This document shows positions 16,665-24,490 of a DNA stretch of 27,176 bases, piece by piece. A program made the position numbers and the translations under genes. Under the pieces are notes generated by a model, which saw only the letters and a program-made list of their open reading frames with translations, was not told the origin of the DNA and did not search any database. The stretch spans positions 1 through 27,176 of the forward strand of contig JBDHRV010000037.1 in the NCBI GenBank assembly GCA_039807745.1. Reading direction: 5' to 3'. Every line of letters starts with the position of its first letter. Position 1 is the stretch's first letter. This DNA is from JAEUMW01 sp039807745. GTDB taxonomy: Bacteria > Pseudomonadota > Gammaproteobacteria > Burkholderiales > JAEUMW01.

Positions 16665-17468
16665 ATGAACTTTGCGCTCGTCATGTTTCTGCTGCTCGTC
16701 CTCACGGGCGGCATCTGGCTGCTGGACGCGGCGATTCTCGGGAAGCGCCGCGCACCGGACCGGAAGGAGCCGTGGTGGATCGAATACGCGAAGAGCTTTT
16801 TCCCGGTCATCCTGATCGTCTTCCTGCTGCGCTCGTTCCTGGTGGAACCCTTCAAGATTCCGTCGGGCTCGATGATTCCGACGCTCCTCATCGGCGATTT
16901 CATCCTCGTCAACAAGTTCACCTACGGTATTCGCCTGCCCGTCGTCAATCTGAAGGTGTGGGACGTCAACGAGCCGAGGCGGGGCGAGGTGATGGTGTTT
17001 CGCTACCCCGAGGATCCCTCGCTCGATTACATCAAGCGGGTGGTGGGCGTGCCCGGCGACGAGGTGGAATACCGCAACAAGCGTCTGATCCTGAACGGTC
17101 GGCCCGTGCCCGTGAAACCGGACGGCGTCTATTCGTACGTCGAGGGCAGCCTGTCCCTCGTGACCGCGGACCGCTACCTGGAAGACCTCGGCGGCCACGA
17201 CCACACTGTCATCGTGAATCCGCAGGTGCCACCGGTGCAGCTGGCGGGCGTGCGGCAGTTCGCCTACCGCGACGCTTGCGTCTACAATGACGGCGGCTTT
17301 CGCTGCAAGGTGCCCGCGGGGCACTTCTTCATGATGGGCGACAATCGCGATTCGAGCAGCGACAGTCGCTACTGGGGCTTCGTGCCGGAGCGCAACATCG
17401 TCGGCAAGGCGTTCGTCATCTGGTGGAACTTCGACGACTTGTCGCGCATCGGCCGATGGATCAATTAG
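16665..17468 (+). CDS. lepB: signal peptidase I (LepB)
   Basis: The membrane-bound protease that removes signal peptides from exported proteins. The 267-residue protein has two N-terminal membrane helices (about 3-23 and 44-60) and a periplasmic catalytic domain. The nucleophile Ser69 lies in IPSGSM and the general base Lys124 in YIKRVVGVPGD; the late conserved box MGDNRDSSSDSRYWG is present. It is somewhat shorter than the 324-residue E. coli enzyme, as usual for betaproteobacteria. Downstream of lepA, and 9 bases before the DUF4845 gene, which is thus expected to share its transcript. Confidence 0.97.
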   Translation: MNFALVMFLLLVLTGGIWLLDAAILGKRRAPDRKEPWWIEYAKSFFPVILIVFLLRSFLVEPFKIPSGSMIPTLLIGDFILVNKFTYGIRLPVVNLKVWDVNEPRRGEVMVFRYPEDPSLDYIKRVVGVPGDEVEYRNKRLILNGRPVPVKPDGVYSYVEGSLSLVTADRYLEDLGGHDHTVIVNPQVPPVQLAGVRQFAYRDACVYNDGGFRCKVPAGHFFMMGDNRDSSSDSRYWGFVPERNIVGKAFVIWWNFDDLSRIGRWIN

Positions 17469-17477
17469 GGAGGCAGC

Positions 17478-17855
17478 ATGCGCAACAGGAATAGGCAGCA
17501 GGGTATCGGGTTCATCGGTCTTGCATTCGTGGTCATCGTGGTCGGCGCGCTTGTCTTGCTGGGTTTCAGGCTGTTGCCCGCCTATCTGCAGTTCTTCACG
17601 GTGAAGAGCGCCCTGAAGGAGATCACCAACAATACGGAGCTCAAGAACGCGAGCCTGCCGGAGATCCGCAGCGCATTCGACAAGCGTGCGATGGTCAACG
17701 ACATCAACGTGATCACGGGCAAGGATCTCGAGGTCGAGAAGGGGCAAGACGGCGGCTTCACCGTATCGGCCAACTACTCGCAGCAGATTCCACTGTTCCA
17801 GAACGTGAGCGCGTGCATCGACTTCGCCGCATCGAGCTCCACGGACGGCAAGTAG
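17478..17855 (+). CDS. DUF4845 single-pass membrane protein
   Basis: A 125-residue protein with a short basic N-terminus (MRNRNRQQGIGFIG) and one membrane helix at about 11-33, followed by a soluble, probably periplasmic, alpha/beta domain. The opening resembles type IV pilin-like proteins (GxGFIGLAFVVIV), but the cleavage-site Glu5 is not evident and the family is assigned DUF4845. It is found between lepB and rnc in most betaproteobacteria and many gammaproteobacteria. The function is unknown; context suggests a role linked to protein export or envelope upkeep. GGGAGG 6 bases before the ATG supports the start. Confidence 0.88.
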   Translation: MRNRNRQQGIGFIGLAFVVIVVGALVLLGFRLLPAYLQFFTVKSALKEITNNTELKNASLPEIRSAFDKRAMVNDINVITGKDLEVEKGQDGGFTVSANYSQQIPLFQNVSACIDFAASSSTDGK

Positions 17856-17901
17856 CACCGTCCGATAGCATCGACCCGCGGCGCGAGGCCACGCAAGGCC
17901 G

Positions 17902-18576
17902 ATGGATCTCTCAGCCACCGAGCGCGCAATCGACTACCGTTTTCATGAGCGAGGGCTGCTGCGCCAGGCGCTCACCCATCGCAGCCACGGGGCGGGCCAC
18001 AACGAGCGACTCGAGTTTCTCGGCGACGGCGTGCTGAACTGCGTTGTCGCGGCGCTGCTCTACGAGCGCTTTCCGCGCCTCACCGAAGGTGAACTGTCCC
18101 GCGCGCGAGCGAGCCTCGTCAATCAGGAGAGCCTCTTCAACCTGGCGCAGTCGCTCGCGCTCGGCGAGGCGCTGCAACTCGGCGAGGGTGAGATGAAAAG
18201 CGGCGGCTGCCGCCGACCCTCGATCCTGGCCGACGCGCTCGAAGCGGTGATCGGCGCGGTCTTTCTCGACGGCGGTTTCGATGCGGCGCGCGAGGTGGTC
18301 GCCGCGCGCTTCGGTCCGCTCATTGCGGGGATCGATCCGCACACCCAGGGCAAGGACCCGAAGACGCTGCTGCAGGAGTATCTGCAGGGCCGCCGGCTGC
18401 CCCTGCCGAAATACGTAGTCATCGGCACCAGCGGCGAGGCCCACGACCAGCGCTTCGCAGTCGAGTGCATCATCGACGACCTCGACATCCGTTGCCGCGG
18501 CGAGGGTACCAGCCGCCGTGCCGCCGAACAGGGCGCGGCGCGCGCGGCCTATGCGCGCGCGACCGGACGCGGATGA
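17902..18576 (+). CDS. rnc: ribonuclease III
   Basis: Double-strand-specific endoribonuclease that processes rRNA precursors and structured mRNAs. The 224-residue protein has the RNase III domain with signature NERLEFLGDGVL (34-45), where the metal ligands include Glu38 and Asp42, and the second metal-binding box DALEAVIGAVFLDGG. A double-stranded-RNA-binding domain fills the C-terminal third (DPKTLLQEYLQ ... GTSRRAAEQGAARAA). The signature has Gly at 43, where most homologues have Ser or Ala; this neighbours the catalytic Asp but is not itself catalytic. Its TGA overlaps the era ATG (ATGA). The rnc-era-recO order is classical. Confidence 0.97.
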   Translation: MDLSATERAIDYRFHERGLLRQALTHRSHGAGHNERLEFLGDGVLNCVVAALLYERFPRLTEGELSRARASLVNQESLFNLAQSLALGEALQLGEGEMKSGGCRRPSILADALEAVIGAVFLDGGFDAAREVVAARFGPLIAGIDPHTQGKDPKTLLQEYLQGRRLPLPKYVVIGTSGEAHDQRFAVECIIDDLDIRCRGEGTSRRAAEQGAARAAYARATGRG

Positions 18577-19466
18577 ACCCGACAGTCGAACACCGCACGG
18601 GGCTGGTGGCGATCGTCGGCCGGCCGAACGTGGGCAAGTCGACCTTGTTGAACAGTCTGGTCGGCGCGAAGATCAGCATCACCTCGAAGAAGGCGCAGAC
18701 GACGCGCCACCGGATCACGGGCATCGTCACGCGCCCCCACGATCAGATCGTGTTCGTCGACACCCCGGGTTTCCAGACCCGGCACGCGAACGCACTCAAC
18801 CGCGCCATGAACCGGGCGGTCACCACCAGCCTCGCGGACGTCGATCTGGTTCTGCTCGTGATCGAAGCCGCTCGCTTCGACGCGCGCGACCAGGCGGTGC
18901 TCGAGCTGATTCCCGCCGCGCGCCCGGTGCTGCTGGCGATCAACAAGATCGACCGGCTCGCCGACAAGCGCGCACTGCTGCCCTTCATCGAGCAGCTCGC
19001 GCGTGCGCACGACTTCGCGGAGATTTTGCCGGTAAGCGCCGAACGCGGAACCCAGCTCACCCATCTGCTCGATGCGCTCGCGCGACACCTGCCGGCGGCG
19101 CCCCCGCTCTTTCCGGCGGACGAGATCACCGATCGCGGCGAACGTTTCCTGGCGGCCGAGCTGATCCGCGAAAAGGCATTCCGGCTGCTGGGAGAGGAAG
19201 TCCCCTACGGCGTCGGCGTGATGATCGACAAGTTCGAGGAGGAGGGCGGGTTGCGGCGCATCCACGCCACGCTCATCGTCGACCGGACAGGGCACAAGGC
19301 GATCCTGATCGGAGGCGGCGGGGAGAAGCTGAAAGCGATCGCGACCCAGGCGCGAAAGGACATGGAACGGCTCTTCGGCGCGCGCGTTTTTCTCGAGGTC
19401 TGGGTCAAGGTCAAGGGCGGCTGGGCCGACGACGAACGCCAGCTCGGCCTCATGGGTTACGCGTGA
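18573..19466 (+). CDS. era: GTPase Era
   Basis: Era is an essential GTPase that binds the 3' end of 16S rRNA during 30S maturation. The 297-residue protein has the P-loop GRPNVGKST (16-24), the G2 region with AQTTRHRI, DTPG (G3) and NKIDRL (G4), and a C-terminal KH domain with the ILIGGGGEKLKAI binding loop and KVKGGWADDE. ATG 18573 overlaps the rnc stop by 4 bases. Its own stop overlaps the recO start as GTGA. Long unrelated frames on both strands through this region arise from high GC content. Confidence 0.98.
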   Translation: MNPTVEHRTGLVAIVGRPNVGKSTLLNSLVGAKISITSKKAQTTRHRITGIVTRPHDQIVFVDTPGFQTRHANALNRAMNRAVTTSLADVDLVLLVIEAARFDARDQAVLELIPAARPVLLAINKIDRLADKRALLPFIEQLARAHDFAEILPVSAERGTQLTHLLDALARHLPAAPPLFPADEITDRGERFLAAELIREKAFRLLGEEVPYGVGVMIDKFEEEGGLRRIHATLIVDRTGHKAILIGGGGEKLKAIATQARKDMERLFGARVFLEVWVKVKGGWADDERQLGLMGYA

Positions 19467-20224
19467 GCGCTGCACACGCGGGAGCCACCACGAGCGCACG
19501 CGAGGCGGGGCGGCACGACAGCGAGCCCGCGTTCATTCTGCACCGCTATCCCTGGAAGGAGACGAGCCTCGTGCTGGAGGCGTTCTCGCGGCAGTGGGGC
19601 CGCATCGCACTGGTGGCGCGCGGGGCGCGGCGCCCGGCGAGCGCGCTGCGCGGCGTCCTGCGGGCGTTCGAGCCGCTCGAGCTCTCGTGGTTCGGCCGCG
19701 CGGAGCTGCGCACCCTGCACGCCGCCGAGCGGATGGGGGGGTTTCCGTTCCTGCGCGGCACGGCGCTCATGTGCGGCTTCTACCTGAACGAGCTCATCAT
19801 GCGGCTCGTGCCGCGAGATGATCCGCACGAGCGACTCTATCTCGCTTACGAGGCCACGCTGCGCCAGTTGGCGGATGGTCGCGCCACCGAACCCACCCTG
19901 CGAAGCTTCGAGAAATATCTCTTGCAGGAGCTGGGCTACGCGCTGCCGCTCGCGGTCGAGGCCGAAACCGGGATACCCGTGGAGCCGGGCGCGCGCTACC
20001 ACTACGCGATCGAGCGCGGACCGGTGCCCGCGGCGACGGTCGACCCGGGTGAAAACCAGCTAGAATTGAGCGGCAAGACGCTCCTGGACCTGGTCGCGGA
20101 CGACTACTCGGACCCCCTCACGCTGCAGCAAAGCAAGCTTCTCATGCGCATGCTGATCACCCATTACCTCGGCGAGCGTCCGCTCTACAGCCGCCAGCTG
20201 CTGCGCGATCTGCAACAGCTATGA
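19463..20224 (+). CDS. recO: DNA repair protein RecO
   Basis: RecO anneals single strands and, with RecR, loads RecA at gaps. The 253-residue protein has an N-terminal OB-fold (about 22-95: AFILHRYPWKETSLVLEAFS, VARGARRP) and a helical C-terminal domain with FYLNELIMRLVPRDDPH and FEKYLLQELGYAL. The Cys zinc-finger-like cluster of some RecO proteins is absent, as in many proteobacteria. I take GTG 19463 as the start because it forms a GTGA overlap with era; the first 22 residues are then a non-conserved extension. The stop overlaps the pdxJ ATG (ATGA). Sequence identity among RecO proteins is low, but the neighbourhood supports the call. Confidence 0.94.
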   Translation: MSAAHAGATTSAREAGRHDSEPAFILHRYPWKETSLVLEAFSRQWGRIALVARGARRPASALRGVLRAFEPLELSWFGRAELRTLHAAERMGGFPFLRGTALMCGFYLNELIMRLVPRDDPHERLYLAYEATLRQLADGRATEPTLRSFEKYLLQELGYALPLAVEAETGIPVEPGARYHYAIERGPVPAATVDPGENQLELSGKTLLDLVADDYSDPLTLQQSKLLMRMLITHYLGERPLYSRQLLRDLQQL

Positions 20225-20970
20225 TCGAGCTCGGCGTCAACATCGATCACGTCGCCACCCTGCGCGAGGCGCGGCGCACCTACGAGCCCGATCCGGTCTG
20301 GGCCGCGGTGGAGGCGCACCTGGGCGGCGCCGATGGCATCACGGTGCACCTGCGCGAGGACCGCCGCCACATCCAGGACGAGGACGTGCGCCGGTTGCGC
20401 GAGCTCACGCACATCAAGCTCAATCTCGAGCTGGCGGCGACCGACGAGATGATCGGGATTGCATGCCGCGTGCGTCCGGAAATGGCGATGCTGGTACCGG
20501 AAGGTCGGCACGAAATCACGACCGAGGGCGGGCTCGACATCGTTGCCCAGGAGGGCCGTCTGCAAGGCGCGGTGGCGAGGCTCAGGGACGCCGGCATCGT
20601 GGTGAGCGTGTTCATCGATGCCGATCTGGCTCAGGTCGAGGCCGCGCATCGCGTCGGCGCGTCGGTGTGCGAAGTCCACACTGGTCCCTATGCACACGTG
20701 TTTCATTCCCAGGGGCGCGATGCGGAAAGCCCCGGCGTCGTCGCCGAGCTCGCCAACCTCGCACGAGCCGGCAAGACGATCCGCGGACTCGGCATGCGCT
20801 TCAACGCCGGCCATGCGCTGACCTACTTCAACGTCGAGCCGGTGGCGCGGTTGCCGGGTGTGCGGGAGCTGCACATCGGCCATGCGATCGTCAGTCGCGC
20901 GGTGTTCATCGGCATGCGCGAGGCGGTGCGCGAGATGAAGACTCTGATGCGGGCGGCGCGCCGCGGCTGA
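20221..20970 (+). CDS. pdxJ: pyridoxine 5'-phosphate synthase PdxJ
   Basis: PdxJ condenses 1-deoxy-D-xylulose-5-phosphate with 3-amino-2-oxopropyl phosphate to form pyridoxine 5'-phosphate, the last ring-forming step of the DXP-dependent vitamin B6 route. The 249-residue TIM-barrel protein begins MIELGVNIDHVATLREARR and shows the conserved HLREDRRHIQD, NLELAAT, VPEGRHEITTEGGLD, VSVFIDAD, EVHTGPYA and LGMRFNAGHALTY segments. The ATG overlaps the recO stop. In most betaproteobacteria acpS follows directly; here only 32 bases separate pdxJ from nagZ. Confidence 0.98.
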   Translation: MIELGVNIDHVATLREARRTYEPDPVWAAVEAHLGGADGITVHLREDRRHIQDEDVRRLRELTHIKLNLELAATDEMIGIACRVRPEMAMLVPEGRHEITTEGGLDIVAQEGRLQGAVARLRDAGIVVSVFIDADLAQVEAAHRVGASVCEVHTGPYAHVFHSQGRDAESPGVVAELANLARAGKTIRGLGMRFNAGHALTYFNVEPVARLPGVRELHIGHAIVSRAVFIGMREAVREMKTLMRAARRG

Positions 20971-21002
20971 GGCCGCCCTGCCGGCAGTCCTTCCCCAGAC
21001 CA

Positions 21003-22103
21003 GTGATATCGCGCCCGCAACCGCTCGGACCGCTGATGCTCGATGTCGCGGGCGTCGCGCTCACGGGCGCCGATCGCGCGCGGCTCGACCATCCCCTGTG
21101 CGGGGGAGTGATTCTCTTCGCACGCAACTACGAATCGCCGGAGCAGATCTCCGCGCTCACGGCCGAGATCCACGCGCTGCGCACGCCGCCGCTGCTCATC
21201 GCGGCTGACCACGAAGGCGGACGCGTGCAGCGCTTCCGCGACGGTTTCACGCCGATTCCGCCGATGCGCGCGCTCGGCCGACTGCACGACGAGCATCCGC
21301 TTCGGGCGGCCCGTCTTGCCGAGGAAATTGGGCGCGTGATCGGAGAGGAGTTGCGCTCGTGCGGTGTCGATTTCAGCTTTACGCCGGTGCTGGACGTGGA
21401 CCACGGGCCGAGTACGGTCATCGGCAATCGCGCCTTTCACGCCGACCCGAACGTGATCACGGTGCTCGGCCGCGCGCTGATCCGCGGCTTGCGAGGTGCC
21501 GGCGTGGCGGCGGTCGGCAAGCACTTTCCCGGTCACGGCTACATCGCGGCCGACTCGCACTGCGAGGTATCGGTCGACGAGCGCAGTTTCGAGGAGATCG
21601 AAGCGTGCGACCTCAAGCCCTTCGCGCGCCTCGCCTCCGCAGGGCTCGCGGCGATCATGCCGGCCCACGTCGTCTATCCGAAGGTGGATGCCTCCCCCGC
21701 GGGGTTCTCGCGGGTCTGGCTCAGGCACGTGCTGCGCGAGCGGCTCGGGTTCGACGGTGCTGTCTTCAGCGATGATCTCAGCATGGCGGGGGCGGCGGTA
21801 GCGGGTGGTGTGGTGGAGCGCGTGCAACAGGCGCTCGAGGCCGGCTGCGACATGGCACTCGTGTGCAACCGCCCGGAGGCCGCCGACGAGGTGCTCGCGC
21901 AGCTGCGCTGGGAGCCGTCGCCGGTGTCGCTCGCCCGCCTTGCGCGGATGCATGGACGCGGTGCCGCGCGCACCCCGGTCCAGTTGCGCGAAGATCCCGA
22001 CTACGTCCGCGCGGTTCACGACATCGGGTGCATCGTGGTGGAGACCGGGGAGCTGGCGCTTACCGGTGCCTGTGCCCGCAGCGGTGGAACAGCACCGGCA
22101 TAG
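21003..22103 (+). CDS. nagZ: beta-N-acetylhexosaminidase NagZ
   Basis: Cytoplasmic glycoside hydrolase family 3 enzyme that removes GlcNAc from GlcNAc-anhydroMurNAc peptides during peptidoglycan recycling. The product feeds the AmpR signal that induces AmpC in bacteria that have it. The 366-residue protein contains DHEGGRVQRF (69-78), KHFPGHG (173-179), the DSH loop that carries the catalytic acid/base His (184-186), and FSDDLSM with nucleophile Asp257. GTG 21003 is taken as the start so that the conserved LGPLMLDVAG opening is included; ATG 21036 would cut into it. The tail beyond about 350 (GACARSGGTAPA) looks non-conserved and overlaps the CDF transporter gene. Confidence 0.96.
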   Translation: MISRPQPLGPLMLDVAGVALTGADRARLDHPLCGGVILFARNYESPEQISALTAEIHALRTPPLLIAADHEGGRVQRFRDGFTPIPPMRALGRLHDEHPLRAARLAEEIGRVIGEELRSCGVDFSFTPVLDVDHGPSTVIGNRAFHADPNVITVLGRALIRGLRGAGVAAVGKHFPGHGYIAADSHCEVSVDERSFEEIEACDLKPFARLASAGLAAIMPAHVVYPKVDASPAGFSRVWLRHVLRERLGFDGAVFSDDLSMAGAAVAGGVVERVQQALEAGCDMALVCNRPEAADEVLAQLRWEPSPVSLARLARMHGRGAARTPVQLREDPDYVRAVHDIGCIVVETGELALTGACARSGGTAPA

Positions 22104-23001
22104 CCACCACGGTCACGGGCACGGGGCGAACCCGCGCCTGGCCTGGGCGCTGCTCCTGACCTTCGGCTTCGCGCTGGTCGAGCTCGCCGGGGGGTTTTGG
22201 TCCGGGTCGCTCGCCCTCATGAGCGATGCCGGCCACATGTTCCTCGATTCCTTCGCGCTCGCGCTCGCGTTCTTCGCGAGCTGGATCGCGCGCCGTCCGG
22301 CGAGCCTGCGCCACTCCTACGGTCTGGTGCGCGCCGAGGTCATCGCGGCGGCGGTGAACGGTCTTGCGATGATGGCGGTAATCGTGCTGATCGTGGTCGA
22401 GGCGATTGAACGCCTGCAGCAGCCGACCGCGGTGGCCGGAGCGAGCGTGATGGTGATCGCGTTCCTGGGACTGGTGGTGAACGTCGTCGTGGCGATCGTG
22501 ATCAGCCGCGGGGAACGAACGCTGAACACGCGTGCCGCCCTCGTCCATGTGTTCGGCGACCTGCTCGGGTCGATCGCCGCGCTCATCGCGGGCGCGGTCA
22601 TCCACTTCACCGGATGGCTGCCGGTCGACCCGATTCTGTCGCTCGTGATCGCGGCGCTGATCCTCGCCTCGACCTTGAGCCTCCTGCGCGAGGCCCTGCA
22701 CCTGCTCATGGAAGGCGTCCCGGCGCAGATCGCGCTCGACGCCGTGGCGCGCGCGCTGCTGACGCTGCCTGGCGTGCGGGGCGTGCACGACCTGCACGTG
22801 TGGACCATCGCCTCGGGACAGGTGGCGCTCACCGCGCATCTCGACGTGACCGATCTGGCGCAGTGGCCGCACCTTCTCGAACGCGCGCGACGGCTGCTGC
22901 ACGACGAGTTCGACATCGACCACGTCACGCTGCAGCCGGAGGCGGTGGGCGGCATCGGCGCGCCCTACCGGCCCGTCATCAACATCGTGCCCAAGCCGTG
23001 A
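22066..23001 (+). CDS. cation diffusion facilitator (CDF) metal exporter
   Basis: A proton-coupled Zn/Co/Cd-type exporter of the CDF family, CzcD/ZitB-like, acting in the inner membrane. The N-terminus is His-rich (EQHRHSHHGHGHG), as in zinc carriers. Six membrane helices follow. Helix 2 has the metal site SDAGHMFLD (Asp54/57-type pair with His57 and Asp61) and helix 5 has HVFGD (His-x3-Asp). A C-terminal cytoplasmic ferredoxin-like domain contains VRGVHDLHVWTI and ends near the stop. No ATG precedes the conserved part, so translation must start at a GTG: 22066 (GGGGAG 13 bases upstream, 311 residues), 22072 or 22084 (MEQHRHSH...). All overlap the nagZ end by 20-38 bases. Substrate preference is not certain; zinc is the likeliest. 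Confidence 0.9.
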   Translation: MPVPAAVEQHRHSHHGHGHGANPRLAWALLLTFGFALVELAGGFWSGSLALMSDAGHMFLDSFALALAFFASWIARRPASLRHSYGLVRAEVIAAAVNGLAMMAVIVLIVVEAIERLQQPTAVAGASVMVIAFLGLVVNVVVAIVISRGERTLNTRAALVHVFGDLLGSIAALIAGAVIHFTGWLPVDPILSLVIAALILASTLSLLREALHLLMEGVPAQIALDAVARALLTLPGVRGVHDLHVWTIASGQVALTAHLDVTDLAQWPHLLERARRLLHDEFDIDHVTLQPEAVGGIGAPYRPVINIVPKP

Positions 23002-23029
23002 TGAGCGGCGACGGCGCGTAGCCGAGAGA

Positions 23030-23596
23030 TCACGCCCGTTCGACGTACTCGCCCGAGTCGGTGTTGACCTTGATCTTCTCGCCCTCGCCGACGAAGGGAG
23101 GGACCATGACGGTGAGCCCGGTCTCGGTCTTGGCGGGCTTGTAGCTGCCGGTGGCCGTCGCACCCTTCAGGGTGGGTTCGGTTTCGACGATGGTCAGGAT
23201 GACGGTGCCCGGAAGCTGGACGCCGATCGGGCGCTCGTTGTGGAAGTTGACCTGTACGTCGGTGTTGGGCAGCAGATACTCCTTCTGACCTTCCAGGAAT
23301 TCCGCCGAGAGCAGCAGTTGCTCGAAGCTCTCCTTGTCCATGAACACGTAGTTGTCGCCGTCGTGGTAGAGGTATTCCATGTCGCGCGCCTCGACGAAGG
23401 CGCGCTCGATCTTCTCGTCGGTGCGAAAGCGCTGGTTCACCTTGGTGCCGGCTTCGATGTCCTTCATCTCCACCTGCATGTAGGCACCACCGCGGCCGCC
23501 CACGTGGACGTGGTAGCTTTTGAGCACCCGCCAGACCCGCTTGTCCCATTCGAGCAGGTTGCCGGCGCGGATTTCCGTTGCATTGACTTTGGCCAT
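23030..23596 (-). CDS. efp: elongation factor P, alphaproteobacterial-like type with Arg at the loop tip
   Basis: EF-P enters the ribosomal E site and relieves stalling at consecutive prolines. The 188-residue protein has the three beta-barrel domains in order: N-terminal KOW-like (MAKVNATEIRAGNLLEW), central OB (YLYHDGDNYVFMD, EFLEGQKEYL) and C-terminal OB with the signature ATGSYKPAKTETGL, ending GEYVERA. The modification loop reads HVGGRGGAY (31-39). Arg35 aligns with the Lys of KPGKG found in E. coli and alphaproteobacterial EF-P. Betaproteobacteria usually carry an EF-P with an SGRNAA loop, rhamnosylated on Arg by EarP; the backbone here is a different branch, and no earP is adjacent. 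It is convergent to the CDF gene and divergent from the uracil-DNA glycosylase gene across 38 bases. Confidence 0.95.
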   Translation of the reverse strand: MAKVNATEIRAGNLLEWDKRVWRVLKSYHVHVGGRGGAYMQVEMKDIEAGTKVNQRFRTDEKIERAFVEARDMEYLYHDGDNYVFMDKESFEQLLLSAEFLEGQKEYLLPNTDVQVNFHNERPIGVQLPGTVILTIVETEPTLKGATATGSYKPAKTETGLTVMVPPFVGEGEKIKVNTDSGEYVERA

Positions 23597-23623
23597 GACA
23601 GGGCGCCGTCGAAAAAAGCCGGT

Positions 23624-23629
23624 ATTCTA
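23624..23629 (-). promoter_or_regulatory. possible -10 element of efp
   Basis: On the minus strand TAGAAT lies 27 bases upstream of the efp ATG, inside the 38-base divergent gap. No convincing -35 is visible, and any -35 would fall within the neighbouring glycosylase coding sequence. On the plus strand the same bases read TATTCT, a possible -10 for the glycosylase gene. Confidence 0.3.
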
Positions 23630-23634
23630 CCCGA

Positions 23635-24297
23635 ATGACCGAACCCGGCGGCAGGATGCGCTCGCCCGCAGCCTTCGATCCTCACTGCACCCGCTGCCCG
23701 CGCCTCGCGCAGGCGCTCGCCGACGTGCGATGCAGGCATCCCGGCTATCACGCGGGTCCGGTCGCGCCGTTCGGCGATGCGCAGCCGCGGCTGCTCGTCG
23801 TCGGTCTCGCGCCGGGGCTGCACGGGGCCAACCGTACCGGAAGACCCTTTACCGGGGATCACGCCGGCTTGATGCTCTACCGGACGCTCCATCGTTTCAG
23901 TTTCGCCACCGCCCCCGAATCGACCTCCGCCGAGGATGATCTGCGGCTTGTCGGGTGTCGCATCACGAACGCCGTGAAATGCTGGCCGCCGCAGAACAAG
24001 CCGCTTCCCGCGGAGGTGCGCCGCTGCAACGACTTCCTGCGCGCGGAGATGTCGAGCCTCCACCCCGGGTCGATGGTGCTCGCGCTGGGTGCCGTCGCCC
24101 ACGCGGCGGTGTTGCGGGCGATCGATCTGCGACCTGCCGCGCTTCCCTTCGCGCACGGCGCACGCCACGATCTTCCCAGGGACCTGACCCTGCACGATAG
24201 CTACCACTGCAGTCGCTATAATACGCAGACTAAACGGCTCACCGAGGCGATGTTCGAGCAGGTGGTGGGCCGCATCGCAGCCGAGCTTGAGGGGTGA
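23635..24297 (+). CDS. uracil-DNA glycosylase family 5 (UDGb), iron-sulfur type
   Basis: A 220-residue base-excision repair enzyme that removes uracil and possibly other deaminated bases. The four Fe-S cysteines are visible: Cys18 and Cys21 (HCTRCPRLA), Cys116 (NAVKCWPPQNKP) and Cys131. Motif A is GLAPGLHGANRTGRPFTGD (57-75), the family 5 form without the polar activating residue of family 1. The C-terminal motif reads HDSYHCSRYNTQTKRLT, where family members more often have HPSYH, so the Pro is replaced by Asp. The ATG is 38 bases from the divergent efp start. The tautomerase gene follows after 4 bases and its ribosome site lies across the glycosylase stop, suggesting an operon with uvrC. Confidence 0.9.
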   Translation: MTEPGGRMRSPAAFDPHCTRCPRLAQALADVRCRHPGYHAGPVAPFGDAQPRLLVVGLAPGLHGANRTGRPFTGDHAGLMLYRTLHRFSFATAPESTSAEDDLRLVGCRITNAVKCWPPQNKPLPAEVRRCNDFLRAEMSSLHPGSMVLALGAVAHAAVLRAIDLRPAALPFAHGARHDLPRDLTLHDSYHCSRYNTQTKRLTEAMFEQVVGRIAAELEG

Positions 24298-24301
24298 ATC
24301 C

Positions 24302-24490
24302 ATGCCTTATGTCCACGTCCGGGTCGCGGGCGAGCTCACCCGCGAGCAGAAAGCGAAGATCGCGGAAGAAATCACCCAGACGCTCGCGCGCGTCGCGAAC
24401 AAGCCGCCGTCGCTCACCTACGTGACCATCGAGGAAGTGGCATGCGAGAACTGGGCGGTGGGCGGCACGCTCCTCGATGAGGCCGGCTAG
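24302..24490 (+). CDS. 4-oxalocrotonate tautomerase-family small protein
   Basis: A 62-residue protein of the 4-oxalocrotonate tautomerase family, which forms hexamers and uses the N-terminal proline (here Pro2, Pro1 after Met removal: MPYVHVRVAGEL) as catalytic base. The helix KAKIAEEITQTLARV and the C-terminal NWAVGGTLLDE strand fit the family. The usual Arg pair of the true catabolic enzyme is not evident, so the substrate is unknown; no aromatic meta-cleavage genes are nearby. GAGGGG about 7 bases upstream supports ATG 24302. It sits between two DNA repair genes and overlaps the likely uvrC start by 14 bases. Confidence 0.87.
   Translation: MPYVHVRVAGELTREQKAKIAEEITQTLARVANKPPSLTYVTIEEVACENWAVGGTLLDEAG

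Noticed and set aside
20058..20063. TAGAAT inside recO as a promoter for pdxJ
   Set aside because: No -35 partner, and recO and pdxJ overlap by ATGA, so separate transcription is not needed.
24217..24222. TATAAT that could be a promoter for the tautomerase and uvrC genes
   Set aside because: It lies within the conserved glycosylase codons for Tyr-Asn (SRYNTQ) and has no -35 at the right distance; coding constraint explains it.
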